In this document: piece after piece, positions 14,135 through 22,412 of the stretch | Layout of the letters: each line of letters starts with the position of its first letter | Position numbering within the stretch: the first letter of the stretch is position 1 | Assembly: GCF_041749095.1 (NCBI RefSeq) | Contig: NZ_JBGTCA010000022.1 | Span: 1-40,784 of the forward strand | Direction: 5' to 3' | From: Aquiflexum sp041749095 | GTDB lineage: Bacteria; Bacteroidota; Bacteroidia; Cytophagales; Cyclobacteriaceae | Length of the DNA stretch: 40,784 nt | Notes under the pieces: model-generated | Told to the model about the DNA's origin: nothing | Databases searched by the model: none | The model's input: only the letters and a program-made list of their open reading frames with translations | Made by a program: the position numbers and the translations under genes

Positions 14135-15811
14135 ATGAAAAAATTCCTGATTTTCGTTTTTACCATATTTATTTTATCACCTGCATTTTCCCAAGAGGTA
14201 TTGGTTGAAAATGGCATTCCCTCATTTATCCGTAACTTTTTGGAAAGTACAAGTCCCGAGGAAAGGCCTGTCGTAGCAGGCATTGAGTTGTTCAGTTCAG
14301 TGGTCATATACCGATTTTATGGTGAGAGGTACTTCGAACCGGCATGGAACAAAGATGCCAAATTGCTGGAAATTGCCTATGAAATGCGGTATGAAATCGG
14401 CCAATCCAAATTTGACGGCCTGAATCCTGAAGATTATCATCTTGCCATTATCAATTTTTATTTTGATAAAATAGAATCTTCCTCTAAGGCCGGACAAAAA
14501 GTAGCCAACTCCGATTTCGCAGCACTTGATGTACTTTTGACCGATTCCTATGTCATGCTTTCCTCTCATTTGAATATGGGTAAAGTTGATCCGGAAAGCC
14601 TTAAAACCATTTGGAATATCCAAAGGAACTCTCCTGAACTCAGGATTGATCTAAGGCTGGAATCAGCTTTGGCCAAAGGCAGTATCAGAAAAAGTTTTGA
14701 GGAAATTTATCCTTCATTTACAATTTACAGGAAAATGCGGGATGGTCTAAGGCAGTTGTTTGATGATCAAAATAGATTTGACAGAGAACAGGAAGCATCT
14801 TGGAAATCCTTAAAAACAAATAAGTCTGTCAAACTTGGAGAATCGGACAATATTATACCTGAAATCAGGAAAAGACTTTATTTCTGGGAGTTTTTGCAGC
14901 CTTATGATACTGATGAAGAAAAAATTTATGACAGTCTCATGGAGTCAGGAATCAAATTACTTCAAAAACGCCATGGGATGGAACCGGATGGCGTCATAGG
15001 TCAAGGTACAATCCGTGCAGCCAATATGACCCCTGAGGACCTGATAACAACAGCCTCTGTCAATTTGGAGAGGCTGAGGTGGCTTCCGGACAGTATCAAA
15101 GACCTTGAATTGATATTGGTGAATACCGCCAACTTCCAATTGGATTTTATTCAAAAGAGAGATACAATTTTTACCTCAAGGGTAATTGTGGGTAAAAGTT
15201 ATCATTCTACCCCACAGTTCAGTGCTCAAATGTCATATATAGTTTTTAGCCCCACATGGACGGTCCCTGCTTCTATTACCCGAAATGAGATTATTCCGGC
15301 AGTAAAAAGAGACCATCAATATCTTGCAAAGAAAAGCATGAGGTTGCTGACTTCCTCGGGTGCTGTGGTGGATCCGAATACAATTGATTGGGGAAAGGTC
15401 AATCCACGCAATTTCCCTTACATCGTCAGGCAGGAACCTGGCGATCAAAATTCATTGGGGTTGGTCAAATTTATGTTTCCCAACAAATACAGTGTATATA
15501 TCCATGATACGCCCTCCCGGAGTTTATTTGCCAGGGAAGATAGGGCGTTAAGCCATGGTTGTATCAGGATACAAAAGCCTTTTGAGCTTGCCAAGACACT
15601 GCTGTCATTTGATGCCAATTGGACTGATGAAAAAATCCGAAACGCCATGAGGCAATCAAGAGAACAAACTGTAATGCTGGATAGAAAAATACCTGTTGTG
15701 ATTTTATACCTGACTTATTGGACTGATGGAAGGGGTAATGCTTATTTCAGACATGATATTTATGACCGGGATGCAGAGATATTCAATGCGCTAAAAAAAC
15801 AAAAGATATAA
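14135..15811 (+). CDS. YcbB-type murein L,D-transpeptidase
   Basis: This 558-residue periplasmic enzyme has a signal peptide (residues 1-20, ending PAFSQ). A large N-terminal scaffold domain is followed by a peptidoglycan-binding-like segment (LLQKRHGMEPDGVIGQGTIRAANM, about 275-300) and the YkuD catalytic domain with SHGCIRIQ, nucleophile Cys476. This is the YcbB/LdtD layout, which forms 3-3 cross-links between stem peptides and is not inhibited by most penicillins. The final GNAYFRHDIYDRD block after YLTYWTDG is typical of YcbB homologues. The ATG is chosen because it gives the signal peptide. It lies 28 bases after kdsA and is tail-to-tail with a second YkuD-type gene (4 bases between). 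Confidence 0.95.
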   Translation: MKKFLIFVFTIFILSPAFSQEVLVENGIPSFIRNFLESTSPEERPVVAGIELFSSVVIYRFYGERYFEPAWNKDAKLLEIAYEMRYEIGQSKFDGLNPEDYHLAIINFYFDKIESSSKAGQKVANSDFAALDVLLTDSYVMLSSHLNMGKVDPESLKTIWNIQRNSPELRIDLRLESALAKGSIRKSFEEIYPSFTIYRKMRDGLRQLFDDQNRFDREQEASWKSLKTNKSVKLGESDNIIPEIRKRLYFWEFLQPYDTDEEKIYDSLMESGIKLLQKRHGMEPDGVIGQGTIRAANMTPEDLITTASVNLERLRWLPDSIKDLELILVNTANFQLDFIQKRDTIFTSRVIVGKSYHSTPQFSAQMSYIVFSPTWTVPASITRNEIIPAVKRDHQYLAKKSMRLLTSSGAVVDPNTIDWGKVNPRNFPYIVRQEPGDQNSLGLVKFMFPNKYSVYIHDTPSRSLFAREDRALSHGCIRIQKPFELAKTLLSFDANWTDEKIRNAMRQSREQTVMLDRKIPVVILYLTYWTDGRGNAYFRHDIYDRDAEIFNALKKQKI

Positions 15812-15815
15812 ATTG

Positions 15816-16526
15816 TCAGGCGTTTAAAAATTGGGATTGATTCAGATAATTGTTGTCTTTACCATAAATAAATAATACCGACCTGCCTTTGATCAAATCT
15901 ATAATTTCAACAGTAATCTCTAGGGGAAGTGCCGGACATCCTAAGCTTCTTCCCAATCTCCCTGTCTGTTTGATGAAATCTTCCCGGACATATTCAGCTC
16001 CGTGAATAACAATGGCCCTTTCCCTAGCATTGTCATTAAATCCCGGTTCAAGCCCATCCAATCTCAATGAATAACCATGCTTGCCCTGATAGGTCTCAGC
16101 AGTCAGATAAAAACCAAGGCTGCTCATATATGAGGAGTTTTTGTTCGAGAATTTTTGGGCCATAAGCTCTCCTGAATTCCTTCCGTGAGAAACATATCCA
16201 TAGTGTAAAATAATACCATCTTCCATGTCTATGATCCACATTCTCTTTTCTGTAGAAGGCAATGAAAAGTCAATGACCGTCAACGGCTTGCCTTCAGGCA
16301 TATTTCCCTCTTCTTTCAGTTTCAAGTATCCCTTGATGCCCAAAGAGAGAATATCCCTTTTGGGAACAATGAATTTTTCATTGAAACTGTTGGAGTTGAT
16401 GAGTTGTATGAAATGGTCCTCCAAAGAGATTTCTTTCAGGACAGTGGAAGGCGAGCTGTTGACCAAGAAATAACTTGAAAAGCTGCTGCCAATAAATAGC
16501 GAGATAAGTAGGGTGAGTTTCCGCAT
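15816..16526 (-). CDS. Murein L,D-transpeptidase catalytic-domain family protein (YkuD_2)
   Basis: This 236-residue exported protein has an N-terminal hydrophobic signal (residues 3-20). The catalytic part has VIHGAEYV and GRLGRSLGCPALP with nucleophile Cys197, the divergent YkuD_2 signature rather than the SHGCIR form of the neighbouring gene. Conserved elements DFSLPSTEKRMWIIDM and SHGRNSGE (residues ~115-121) precede it. It probably acts on peptidoglycan tetrapeptides, but the precise reaction for this subfamily is poorly known to me. It is monocistronic, convergent with the YcbB-type gene and divergent from the pterin operon across a 284-bp AT-rich gap in which I see no convincing promoter. 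Confidence 0.88.
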   Translation of the reverse strand: MRKLTLLISLFIGSSFSSYFLVNSSPSTVLKEISLEDHFIQLINSNSFNEKFIVPKRDILSLGIKGYLKLKEEGNMPEGKPLTVIDFSLPSTEKRMWIIDMEDGIILHYGYVSHGRNSGELMAQKFSNKNSSYMSSLGFYLTAETYQGKHGYSLRLDGLEPGFNDNARERAIVIHGAEYVREDFIKQTGRLGRSLGCPALPLEITVEIIDLIKGRSVLFIYGKDNNYLNQSQFLNA

Positions 16527-16810
16527 TACTATTTGGTAATGATATACTTACAAATAAGGTTCCAAATTAATTAAATTGCAAATCCTCGATTAAAGATTAT
16601 ATGGATATCTACTTTCTTCTTTTATTTGCTCAAAGTGTAGGATTAAGCGATGGAACTGTTTTTGTTTGATTGGATGTTAAGCCTGTTGAATCTATTCAAT
16701 CTGGAATATATTTATAAATTAAATTAAATTGAGTATCAATGCTTTGTAATTTTTGTTTAAAGAATATAAAAAATAATTAAACAAAAATAACAACTGTCTG
16801 TTTGTTAGTA

Positions 16811-17221
16811 ATGAAAGTAGCAGTATATAGAAAGGAGCACTTCAATGCTGCCCACAGATTGCACAATCCAAACTGGTCTGACGAAAAAAACACAAGAGTC
16901 TTTGGAAAATGTAACAATCCCCATTTCCATGGACATAATTATGAGTTGATCGTCAAATTGATCGGAGAGATTGACCCGGAGACGGGGTATGTATTTGATA
17001 TGAAAATCCTCAGTGACCTGATTAAAGAAAATGTCATAAGTAGATTTGACCATAAAAATTTAAATCTTGATACCGATGAATTCAAAAGCCTTAATCCAAC
17101 TGCGGAAAACATTGCTGTGGTTATTTGGAATATTTTAAGAAATAAAATCGATTCAAAACACGAATTAATTATTCGATTATATGAAACAGAAAGAAATTAT
17201 GTTGAATACGATGGGAATTAA
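16811..17221 (+). CDS. 6-pyruvoyl-tetrahydropterin synthase / QueD family protein, PTPS-type motif
   Basis: From the chosen ATG this is a 136-residue T-fold enzyme. Zinc ligands are His15 (HFNAAH), His40 and His42 (HFHGH). The catalytic Cys34 in GKCNNPHFHGHNY is spaced C-x5-HGH, as in true 6-pyruvoyltetrahydropterin synthases. QueD enzymes have C-x3-HGH. DHKNLN and the pterin-anchoring Glu in ETERNYVEY are present. It therefore probably works on dihydroneopterin triphosphate made by FolE, whose gene overlaps its 3' end by 41 bases. Products could be a tetrahydropterin or the queuosine precursor; the motif favours the former. Upstream TTG starts are less likely. Confidence 0.93.
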   Translation: MKVAVYRKEHFNAAHRLHNPNWSDEKNTRVFGKCNNPHFHGHNYELIVKLIGEIDPETGYVFDMKILSDLIKENVISRFDHKNLNLDTDEFKSLNPTAENIAVVIWNILRNKIDSKHELIIRLYETERNYVEYDGN

Positions 17222-17879
17222 TATTTCCCAGCCTATTGATGAGATGGGTGATGAACATATCGGCACATCCTTGGAAACTCCTCTTAGAGAGGATGCTTTT
17301 GAAATGGATGACGATCTCAAAATTGAGTTGATAGAAAAACATTTCAAAGAGATAATGCATGTTCTTGGGCTTGACCTTTCTGACGACAGTTTGAAAGGCA
17401 CACCAAGAAGAGTAGCCAAAATGTACATCAAAGAAATTTTTAGCGGACTGAATCCCAAAAACAAGCCTGACGCTAAGCTTTTTGAAAACAAGTACAAGTA
17501 CAATGAGATGCTTGTTGAAAAAGATATAACCTTTTTCTCTAATTGTGAACATCATTTTGTTCCAATTTATGGAAAAGCCCATGTGGCCTACATCTCAAAT
17601 GGAAATGTAATTGGTCTTTCCAAGATTAATAGAATTGTGCAGTATTTTGCCAAAAGGCCGCAGGTACAGGAAAGGTTGACCATGCAGATAGGTAACGAAT
17701 TGAAAGAGGCATTGGGAACCAATGATGTAGCGGTGGTTATTGATGCACATCACATGTGTGTCTCCACGAGGGGTGTACAGGATGTGAACAGTTCAACGGT
17801 TACTTCTTTTTACAGCGGCAAATTTGAAAACGATGAAAACTCACGATCAGAGTTTATGAAATACATTGCTTTAAAGTAA
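17181..17879 (+). CDS. folE: GTP cyclohydrolase I
   Basis: FolE opens GTP to 7,8-dihydroneopterin triphosphate, the entry to folate and other pterins. The 232-residue protein has zinc ligands Cys122 and His125 (NCEHHFVPIYGKAHVAYI) and Cys193 (HHMCVSTRG), plus the conserved GLSKINRIV, AKRPQVQERLT and TSFYSG. The N-terminal ~40 residues are variable, and the start is uncertain. ATG 17181 overlaps the PTPS-type gene by 41 bases; later ATGs at 17199 and 17211 still overlap. This overlap implies coupled expression of the two enzymes. A strong intrinsic terminator follows at 17905, ending the operon. Confidence 0.98.
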   Translation: MKQKEIMLNTMGINISQPIDEMGDEHIGTSLETPLREDAFEMDDDLKIELIEKHFKEIMHVLGLDLSDDSLKGTPRRVAKMYIKEIFSGLNPKNKPDAKLFENKYKYNEMLVEKDITFFSNCEHHFVPIYGKAHVAYISNGNVIGLSKINRIVQYFAKRPQVQERLTMQIGNELKEALGTNDVAVVIDAHHMCVSTRGVQDVNSSTVTSFYSGKFENDENSRSEFMKYIALK

Positions 17880-17904
17880 AATCCTAGAAAACTAAACCAC
17901 ACGG

Positions 17905-17938
17905 AACCGGACAGTAATGTCCGGTTTTTGTTTTTTTA
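17905..17938 (+). terminator. Intrinsic terminator of the PTPS-folE operon
   Basis: AACCGGACA (17905-17913), loop GTAA, and the perfect complement TGTCCGGTT (17918-17926) form a 9-bp stem, followed by a T-rich run to 17937. It starts 26 bases after the folE stop. Confidence 0.92.
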
Positions 17939-18029
17939 CCCTGATAGTATCATCGCTGTCTTCCAACAAAATCTTCAAAAAGGACAAACAATTTGGTGTT
18001 ACATTGATTATAAAGGAAAAGCAATTAGC

Positions 18030-18710
18030 ATGAAAAGTAAAAATATTGTAGTCATAGGAGGAAATTCAGGAATAGGGAAAGCAATCACGTCAGGTCTGGA
18101 AACTTTGGGTGCTAAAGTATTCAGTTATTCAAAAAGTCAGGAAGGGGAGAGTCAATTGGATGTCACCAAAGATTTTGATGAAATCAAAAACCTGCCCGAA
18201 GTGATTGATGGTTTGGTTTATTGTCCGGGAACCATTAACCTTAAGCCTTTCCATAGATTCAGAATAGCCGATTTTCAAAATGATTATAATGTGAATGTAT
18301 TGGGTGCCGTAAGGGTTCTTCAGGCATGTATGAAAGGATTAAAGAAATCAAACAGTGCATCCGTGGTGCTGTTCAGTACTGTGGCTGTGGGTGTTGGATT
18401 GGGATTCCATTCCTCTATATCCAGTGCAAAAGGTGCAGTGGAAGGCCTTGCAAAATCATTGGCCGCGGAATGGGCAGCCAATAAAATCCGGGTCAATGTC
18501 ATTGCCCCTTCTCTGACAGATACCCCATTGGCCAATCAGTTGCTTTCTTCGGACGATAAAAAAGAAGCTTCCAATAAGCGTCATCCCCTTGGGAGATATG
18601 GTAAGCCGGAGGATATTGCTTCTGCCGCATTGTACCTGTTATCCGACGATGCAAGCTGGATGACAGGTCAGGTACTGCATCTGGATGGCGGAATGAGCGC
18701 AATCAAATGA
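18030..18710 (+). CDS. SDR family protein lacking the catalytic tyrosine
   Basis: This 226-residue Rossmann protein has the cofactor loop GGNSGIGK (10-17) and CPGT in place of NNAG. Asn of DYNVNVLGAVRV and a Ser at 116 (LFSTVAV) sit at the usual catalytic positions. The end has TDTPLAN, RYGKPEDIASAALYLLSDDASWMTGQ and HLDGGMSAIK, all standard for SDRs. However, the YxxxK motif reads ISSAK, with Ile130 where the catalytic Tyr belongs; Lys134 remains. It may therefore be non-catalytic, use another proton donor, or act as a binding protein. I start at ATG 18030 because an upstream in-frame start would put residues inside the folE terminator. It lies downstream of that terminator, so is transcribed separately. 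Confidence 0.9.
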   Translation: MKSKNIVVIGGNSGIGKAITSGLETLGAKVFSYSKSQEGESQLDVTKDFDEIKNLPEVIDGLVYCPGTINLKPFHRFRIADFQNDYNVNVLGAVRVLQACMKGLKKSNSASVVLFSTVAVGVGLGFHSSISSAKGAVEGLAKSLAAEWAANKIRVNVIAPSLTDTPLANQLLSSDDKKEASNKRHPLGRYGKPEDIASAALYLLSDDASWMTGQVLHLDGGMSAIK

Positions 18711-18797
18711 GGTTGACAGAAATGTTTTTTAAACATTTTAAGGGTTAAATGTGTAGTAAACTAAGGGTATTGTCCCTAAGTATAAAGTACAGAGATT

Positions 18798-19061
18798 ATG
18801 AGGACTCCACCGGAATCATTTTTGATTTTCAAGGAAGAACTGGAAAAAGCCAGAATAGAAAAGGAAAGGCTTAAAAGAGAATATGAAATCAAATTGGCAG
18901 ATATGAACAGGGAATTGGCAAGATTGAAAGAGCAGATTCAATCCCAACAGGAACTTATCAAAACAACCCTGGATTATGCCATTCGTCTTGAAGAGAACCT
19001 GGGAAGTTTTAAAGCGGAGGTCACCAATGGCCACCACTTGAAGAACCGTTCATTTCACTAA
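18798..19061 (+). CDS. Small coiled-coil protein, unknown
   Basis: This 87-residue protein is very rich in Glu, Lys, Arg, Leu and Gln, with heptad-like spacing from about residue 8 to 75 (KEELEKARIEKERLKREYE then MNRELARLKEQIQSQQELIK). It has no signal peptide, no membrane segment and no cysteine. It should form a parallel coiled coil. I recognise no family. It is followed after 10 bases by another unknown gene that in turn overlaps a flavin reductase gene, suggesting one transcript. The start codon at 18798 is the only ATG that keeps the PPESFLIF opening. Confidence 0.72.
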   Translation: MRTPPESFLIFKEELEKARIEKERLKREYEIKLADMNRELARLKEQIQSQQELIKTTLDYAIRLEENLGSFKAEVTNGHHLKNRSFH

Positions 19062-19071
19062 ACTATCCATC

Positions 19072-19515
19072 ATGAATATTACAGCCAGTGCCATAGAATT
19101 CAATAATTTCGAGCTGATGTTCGAAATCAAATATGCCAAGGTATTTGCCAATCAGGAAAAAGGAATGATCATCTGTGAATTGCTAACAGATTATATTCCT
19201 ATTGATGATTTTAAGGAAGTTTTTAATGAAATTTCAAAAATCGTTGAAAACGGTAAATATGAAAAGTTCATCTTCGATAAAAGGTCATTGAGGGCCTTCC
19301 ACCAACCAAGTATGGAATGGTATTTCCTCAATTGGAAAAATAAAATGTTGGAACTTGGCCTGTATAAGCACAGAAAAATCCTTCCCGAAGAGAAATGGTT
19401 TGAAAAGATGGTGATGATAGCCAAAGAACAAATCATTAAAAACAATCCTGACAACATCATTCACTTACTGGATATCAAATACTGCAATTCCATCGAAGAA
19501 GCGATTTTGGTATGA
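19072..19515 (+). CDS. Hypothetical cytosolic protein
   Basis: This 147-residue soluble protein has no signal peptide or membrane helix. Its layout is beta strand (FELMFEIKYAKVFANQEKGMIICELLTDYI), helix (DDFKEVFNEISKIVEN), strand with a conserved-looking FIFDKRSLRAFHQPSMEWYF, helix, then strand/helix. This gives the alternating pattern of a STAS- or SpoIIAA-like alpha/beta sandwich, but I cannot assign a family with confidence. Its stop overlaps the ATG of the flavin reductase gene (ATGA), which implies translational coupling with that enzyme. Confidence 0.77.
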   Translation: MNITASAIEFNNFELMFEIKYAKVFANQEKGMIICELLTDYIPIDDFKEVFNEISKIVENGKYEKFIFDKRSLRAFHQPSMEWYFLNWKNKMLELGLYKHRKILPEEKWFEKMVMIAKEQIIKNNPDNIIHLLDIKYCNSIEEAILV

Positions 19516-20144
19516 TGAAGTATTTCAATAAGGCCTCTGTCATGGAGGCTGAATCATTTTTTAGAAGAGATCTGATCAATTCCCTGACAGGATACAAAAG
19601 TCTCAACCTCATCGGGACAAAAAGCAAATCAGGTATTACTAACTTATCTCCCTTCTCACAGGTTTTTCACATAGGAGCATCACCACCTTTGGTTGGTGTG
19701 CTGTTTAGACCACATACTGTAGAAAGACATACATTGGAAAACATTCTGGAGACAGGATTTTTTTCACTCAATCATGTAACAGCAGATTTTTATAAACAGG
19801 CACATCAGACTGCCGCCAGGTATGAAGGTTCTGAATTTGATGCCACAGAATTGGAGGAGTTCTACATAGATGGGTTTTTTGCGCCCTTTGTAACATTAAG
19901 TCCGCTGCAGGTTGGATGTCAATTGGTAGAAACCCAAACACTTCAGGTAAACGGCACGGTAATGGTCATTGGTGCCATTGAACATATCCGTGTGGATGAG
20001 AAAGGACTTCGCAAAGATGGTTCTCTGGATCTGAATGCATTGGGCACAGTGACCGTCTCAGGATTGGACGAATACCATATCGGCAAAAGATTGGCTAAAT
20101 TGAGCTATCCAAAGCCTGGCAGGGATTTGGAGACTTTGTTATAA
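19512..20144 (+). CDS. Flavin reductase family (FMN-binding split barrel) protein
   Basis: This 210-residue protein has the split-barrel flavin-binding fold. The N-terminal half contains SLNLIGTKSKSGITNLSPFSQVFHIGASPPLVGVLFRP, where the TNLSPFS segment binds FMN. FSLNHVTADFYKQAHQTAARY and the later substrate-face segment SPLQVGCQLVETQTL follow. It is larger than the ~165-residue reductase core, and the last ~50 residues end in a predicted tail (GLDEYHIGKRLAKLSYPKPG). It may reduce FMN with NAD(P)H or bind flavin or haem for another oxidoreductase. The partner is not evident. It overlaps the preceding unknown gene by 4 bases. Confidence 0.87.
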   Translation: MMKYFNKASVMEAESFFRRDLINSLTGYKSLNLIGTKSKSGITNLSPFSQVFHIGASPPLVGVLFRPHTVERHTLENILETGFFSLNHVTADFYKQAHQTAARYEGSEFDATELEEFYIDGFFAPFVTLSPLQVGCQLVETQTLQVNGTVMVIGAIEHIRVDEKGLRKDGSLDLNALGTVTVSGLDEYHIGKRLAKLSYPKPGRDLETLL

Positions 20145-20162
20145 TGAACTAAATTCACATTT

Positions 20163-21305
20163 ATGAAAAAGTCAATGTTTTTTTTGTTTTCAGTTTCCTA
20201 CTTATTTGCTCTCTTTTCCTGTCAAACTTCAAAAGAAGAAAATAAAATTGTTGGTGATATTAAGCTTCTCGTAGTGGATAGTCTACAAGTGGATCATCTT
20301 GGCAAGCTTAACATGATTGATCTGAAAGAAGATCACTCAGAATTTCTTTTGTATGATGGTTTGTCACATGATTTTTTGAGAGTGGATCGATCAGGTAATA
20401 TTTTGCAACAAATCAACCGAACCGGAGATGGCAAAGATAATTACCAATCGAAATATTTCATGACCGCTCAATACCTTGAGAATGGAGACATATTGATCGA
20501 GACATACGGTATGCAATTTATTTATAATGGAAATTTTGAATTAAAAGAAAAGCGGCAAACACCTTTCAGTCCCATCATTGGAAGAATGTTGGGTTCTACA
20601 GTCAATCTTCCTATCGGAGAGTCGATGTTTTCGTTTACTTTCCATACTGGCGACTCAAGGGATGAGTTCTCAGAAAGTCATGCAGTCGATTACCCGGTAT
20701 TGACTTCGTACAAGATTGATGATTTTTCTGTTATTGCCAGAGGAAAATTCCCTAGGGAAAGTCAGATGGTTCTCAATCCTGGCACTTACAATTTTGACAA
20801 TCCTCTTGCTGTTTACCACAATGATGAATTGTTCCTGAATTTCATATCATCCCCTGAGATTTATGTTTATGAATTTCCAGGACTAGTACTCAAGAGAGTA
20901 ATAAATTTGCAACCCGGAGAAAATTACAAACAAAATGCTCCCGGTGATGGAAAAGAAAATTTTGAAAGGTTTTTCAATATATTGTCATCGTCCACTTTCG
21001 GAGGATTTAATTTTTCCAATGATTACCTGATTACTTGGTACAATGGCGCAGCTCCAAAGGATGAAGTGGATGCTTTACCAAGAAATGTGGTTGGAGGGCC
21101 TGAATTTCTTGCTTTGGCAAAGAAATATGACAAGACATATTATCATGTTTTCGATGGGGATAAAAAGCTATGGGAAGGGCAAAAAGATTTAAAATTGTCA
21201 AGCTGCAGAAACTTAATATTCAATAAATTGAAAGAAGGTGAAACTGAAGATGAAGTTGAAAAAGATTCTGAAACCTTTTATTTCTATGAAGTGAACATTG
21301 ATTGA
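20163..21305 (+). CDS. DUF4221-like lipoprotein, probable beta-propeller
   Basis: This 380-residue lipoprotein has a signal peptide ending in the lipobox LFSC (lipidated Cys20). The mature part shows repeated strand-rich blocks with FLRVDRSGNILQQI, DGKDNYQSKYFMTAQYLENGDILIETYGM and DEFSESHAVDYPVLTSYKIDD, consistent with a six-bladed propeller and resembling the DUF4221 proteins of Bacteroidota. The function is unknown. It may sit at the outer membrane facing the periplasm or the cell surface. It follows the flavin reductase gene by 18 bases and precedes the exonuclease gene by 20, but shares no evident function with either. Confidence 0.77.
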   Translation: MKKSMFFLFSVSYLFALFSCQTSKEENKIVGDIKLLVVDSLQVDHLGKLNMIDLKEDHSEFLLYDGLSHDFLRVDRSGNILQQINRTGDGKDNYQSKYFMTAQYLENGDILIETYGMQFIYNGNFELKEKRQTPFSPIIGRMLGSTVNLPIGESMFSFTFHTGDSRDEFSESHAVDYPVLTSYKIDDFSVIARGKFPRESQMVLNPGTYNFDNPLAVYHNDELFLNFISSPEIYVYEFPGLVLKRVINLQPGENYKQNAPGDGKENFERFFNILSSSTFGGFNFSNDYLITWYNGAAPKDEVDALPRNVVGGPEFLALAKKYDKTYYHVFDGDKKLWEGQKDLKLSSCRNLIFNKLKEGETEDEVEKDSETFYFYEVNID

Positions 21306-21325
21306 TTTTATAGGGTTAAGAATAT

Positions 21326-22333
21326 ATGCCATTATTGGAACTGACCCCTTCCGGATTATACTGCCCCCAAGCAGATATTTTTGTGGATCCATGGAGACCG
21401 GTTGAAAAGGCTATCATCACACATGCACACGCTGACCATTCCCGGTATGGTATGAAACACTATCTCGCCCATCACCATTCTGCTGAGGTGATGAGACTAA
21501 GACTCGGTCAGGACATTTCTCTGGAAACTTTAGACTACAATGCGCCAATTCAAATTAATGGGGTAAAAATCTCTCTTCATCCAGCAGGCCATATCCCGGG
21601 ATCTTCCCAGATCAGATTGGAATACAAAGGTAAAACAGTTGTAGTCAGCGGAGATTATAAAGTGGAGGATGATGGGCTTTCTGCTCCATTTGAATCTGTA
21701 AAATGTCATGAGTTTGTATCTGAGTGTACCTTTGGATTGCCAATATACAAGTGGCAATCTCAGAATGAGATATTTGAAAGTCTGAACAATTGGTGGAGAT
21801 GGAATGCGGAACAAGGCCGAAATTCGGTTGTTTTCGCCTATTCTTTAGGTAAATCACAGCGCATCATCAATCGTCTTGATTATTCCATCGGGGAGGTTTT
21901 TGCGCATGGGGCAGTCTGGAATGTCAATCAGGCTTTGATAGCCAATGGGGTAAAAGTCATCGATATACCCAAGGTGACTCAGGAAATACCCAAAAGCAGG
22001 TTTAAAGGGGCTTTGATCATTGCCCCTCCATCTGCAATGGGAAGTCCTTGGATGAAGAAGTTTTCCCCTTATCGTACAGGAATCTGTTCCGGATGGATGA
22101 ATATCCGTGGTGCAAGGAGACGACGTGCTGCCGATGCCGGATTTGTACTCTCTGACCATGCTGATTGGGAAGGCTTGGTTTCTGCCATCAAATCAACCGA
22201 AGCGGAGAAAGTTTACCTCACCCATGGAAGCACCGCAGTTTTTGGCAGGTATCTTGAAGAAGTCGAAAAGATCCAGGCAGTGGAATTGGAGACACTTTTT
22301 GAAGGGGAGAATGTAAGTGAAACGGGGGATTGA
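21326..22333 (+). CDS. Ligase-associated DNA exonuclease (metallo-beta-lactamase fold)
   Basis: This 335-residue nuclease is of the MBL/beta-CASP-like group seen with bacterial ATP-dependent DNA ligases. The metal-binding motif is THAHADH (32-38). Then come HPAGHIPGSSQIRL (motif 2), VVSGDYKVEDD (motif 3), FVSECTFGLP, FAYSLGKSQRI and the C-terminal LSDHADW and VYLTHGS motifs. In most genomes this gene neighbours an ATP-dependent ligase and a large Lhr-like helicase in a repair module. Neither is next to it here. The start is ATG 21326. It is followed by a repeat-rich gap. Confidence 0.9.
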   Translation: MPLLELTPSGLYCPQADIFVDPWRPVEKAIITHAHADHSRYGMKHYLAHHHSAEVMRLRLGQDISLETLDYNAPIQINGVKISLHPAGHIPGSSQIRLEYKGKTVVVSGDYKVEDDGLSAPFESVKCHEFVSECTFGLPIYKWQSQNEIFESLNNWWRWNAEQGRNSVVFAYSLGKSQRIINRLDYSIGEVFAHGAVWNVNQALIANGVKVIDIPKVTQEIPKSRFKGALIIAPPSAMGSPWMKKFSPYRTGICSGWMNIRGARRRRAADAGFVLSDHADWEGLVSAIKSTEAEKVYLTHGSTAVFGRYLEEVEKIQAVELETLFEGENVSETGD

Positions 22334-22412
22334 TATCTCTTAAAAAAATGGTCTTTTGAAGCTTCCTTTAATTAAATGTAGATTAGATAATATGTTTTGA
22401 TAAAGATGATTA

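Noticed and set aside
17928..18029. An upstream in-frame start for the SDR gene adding 34 residues
   Set aside because: The extension begins inside the folE terminator and lacks SDR features; homology begins at MKSKNIVVIGG.
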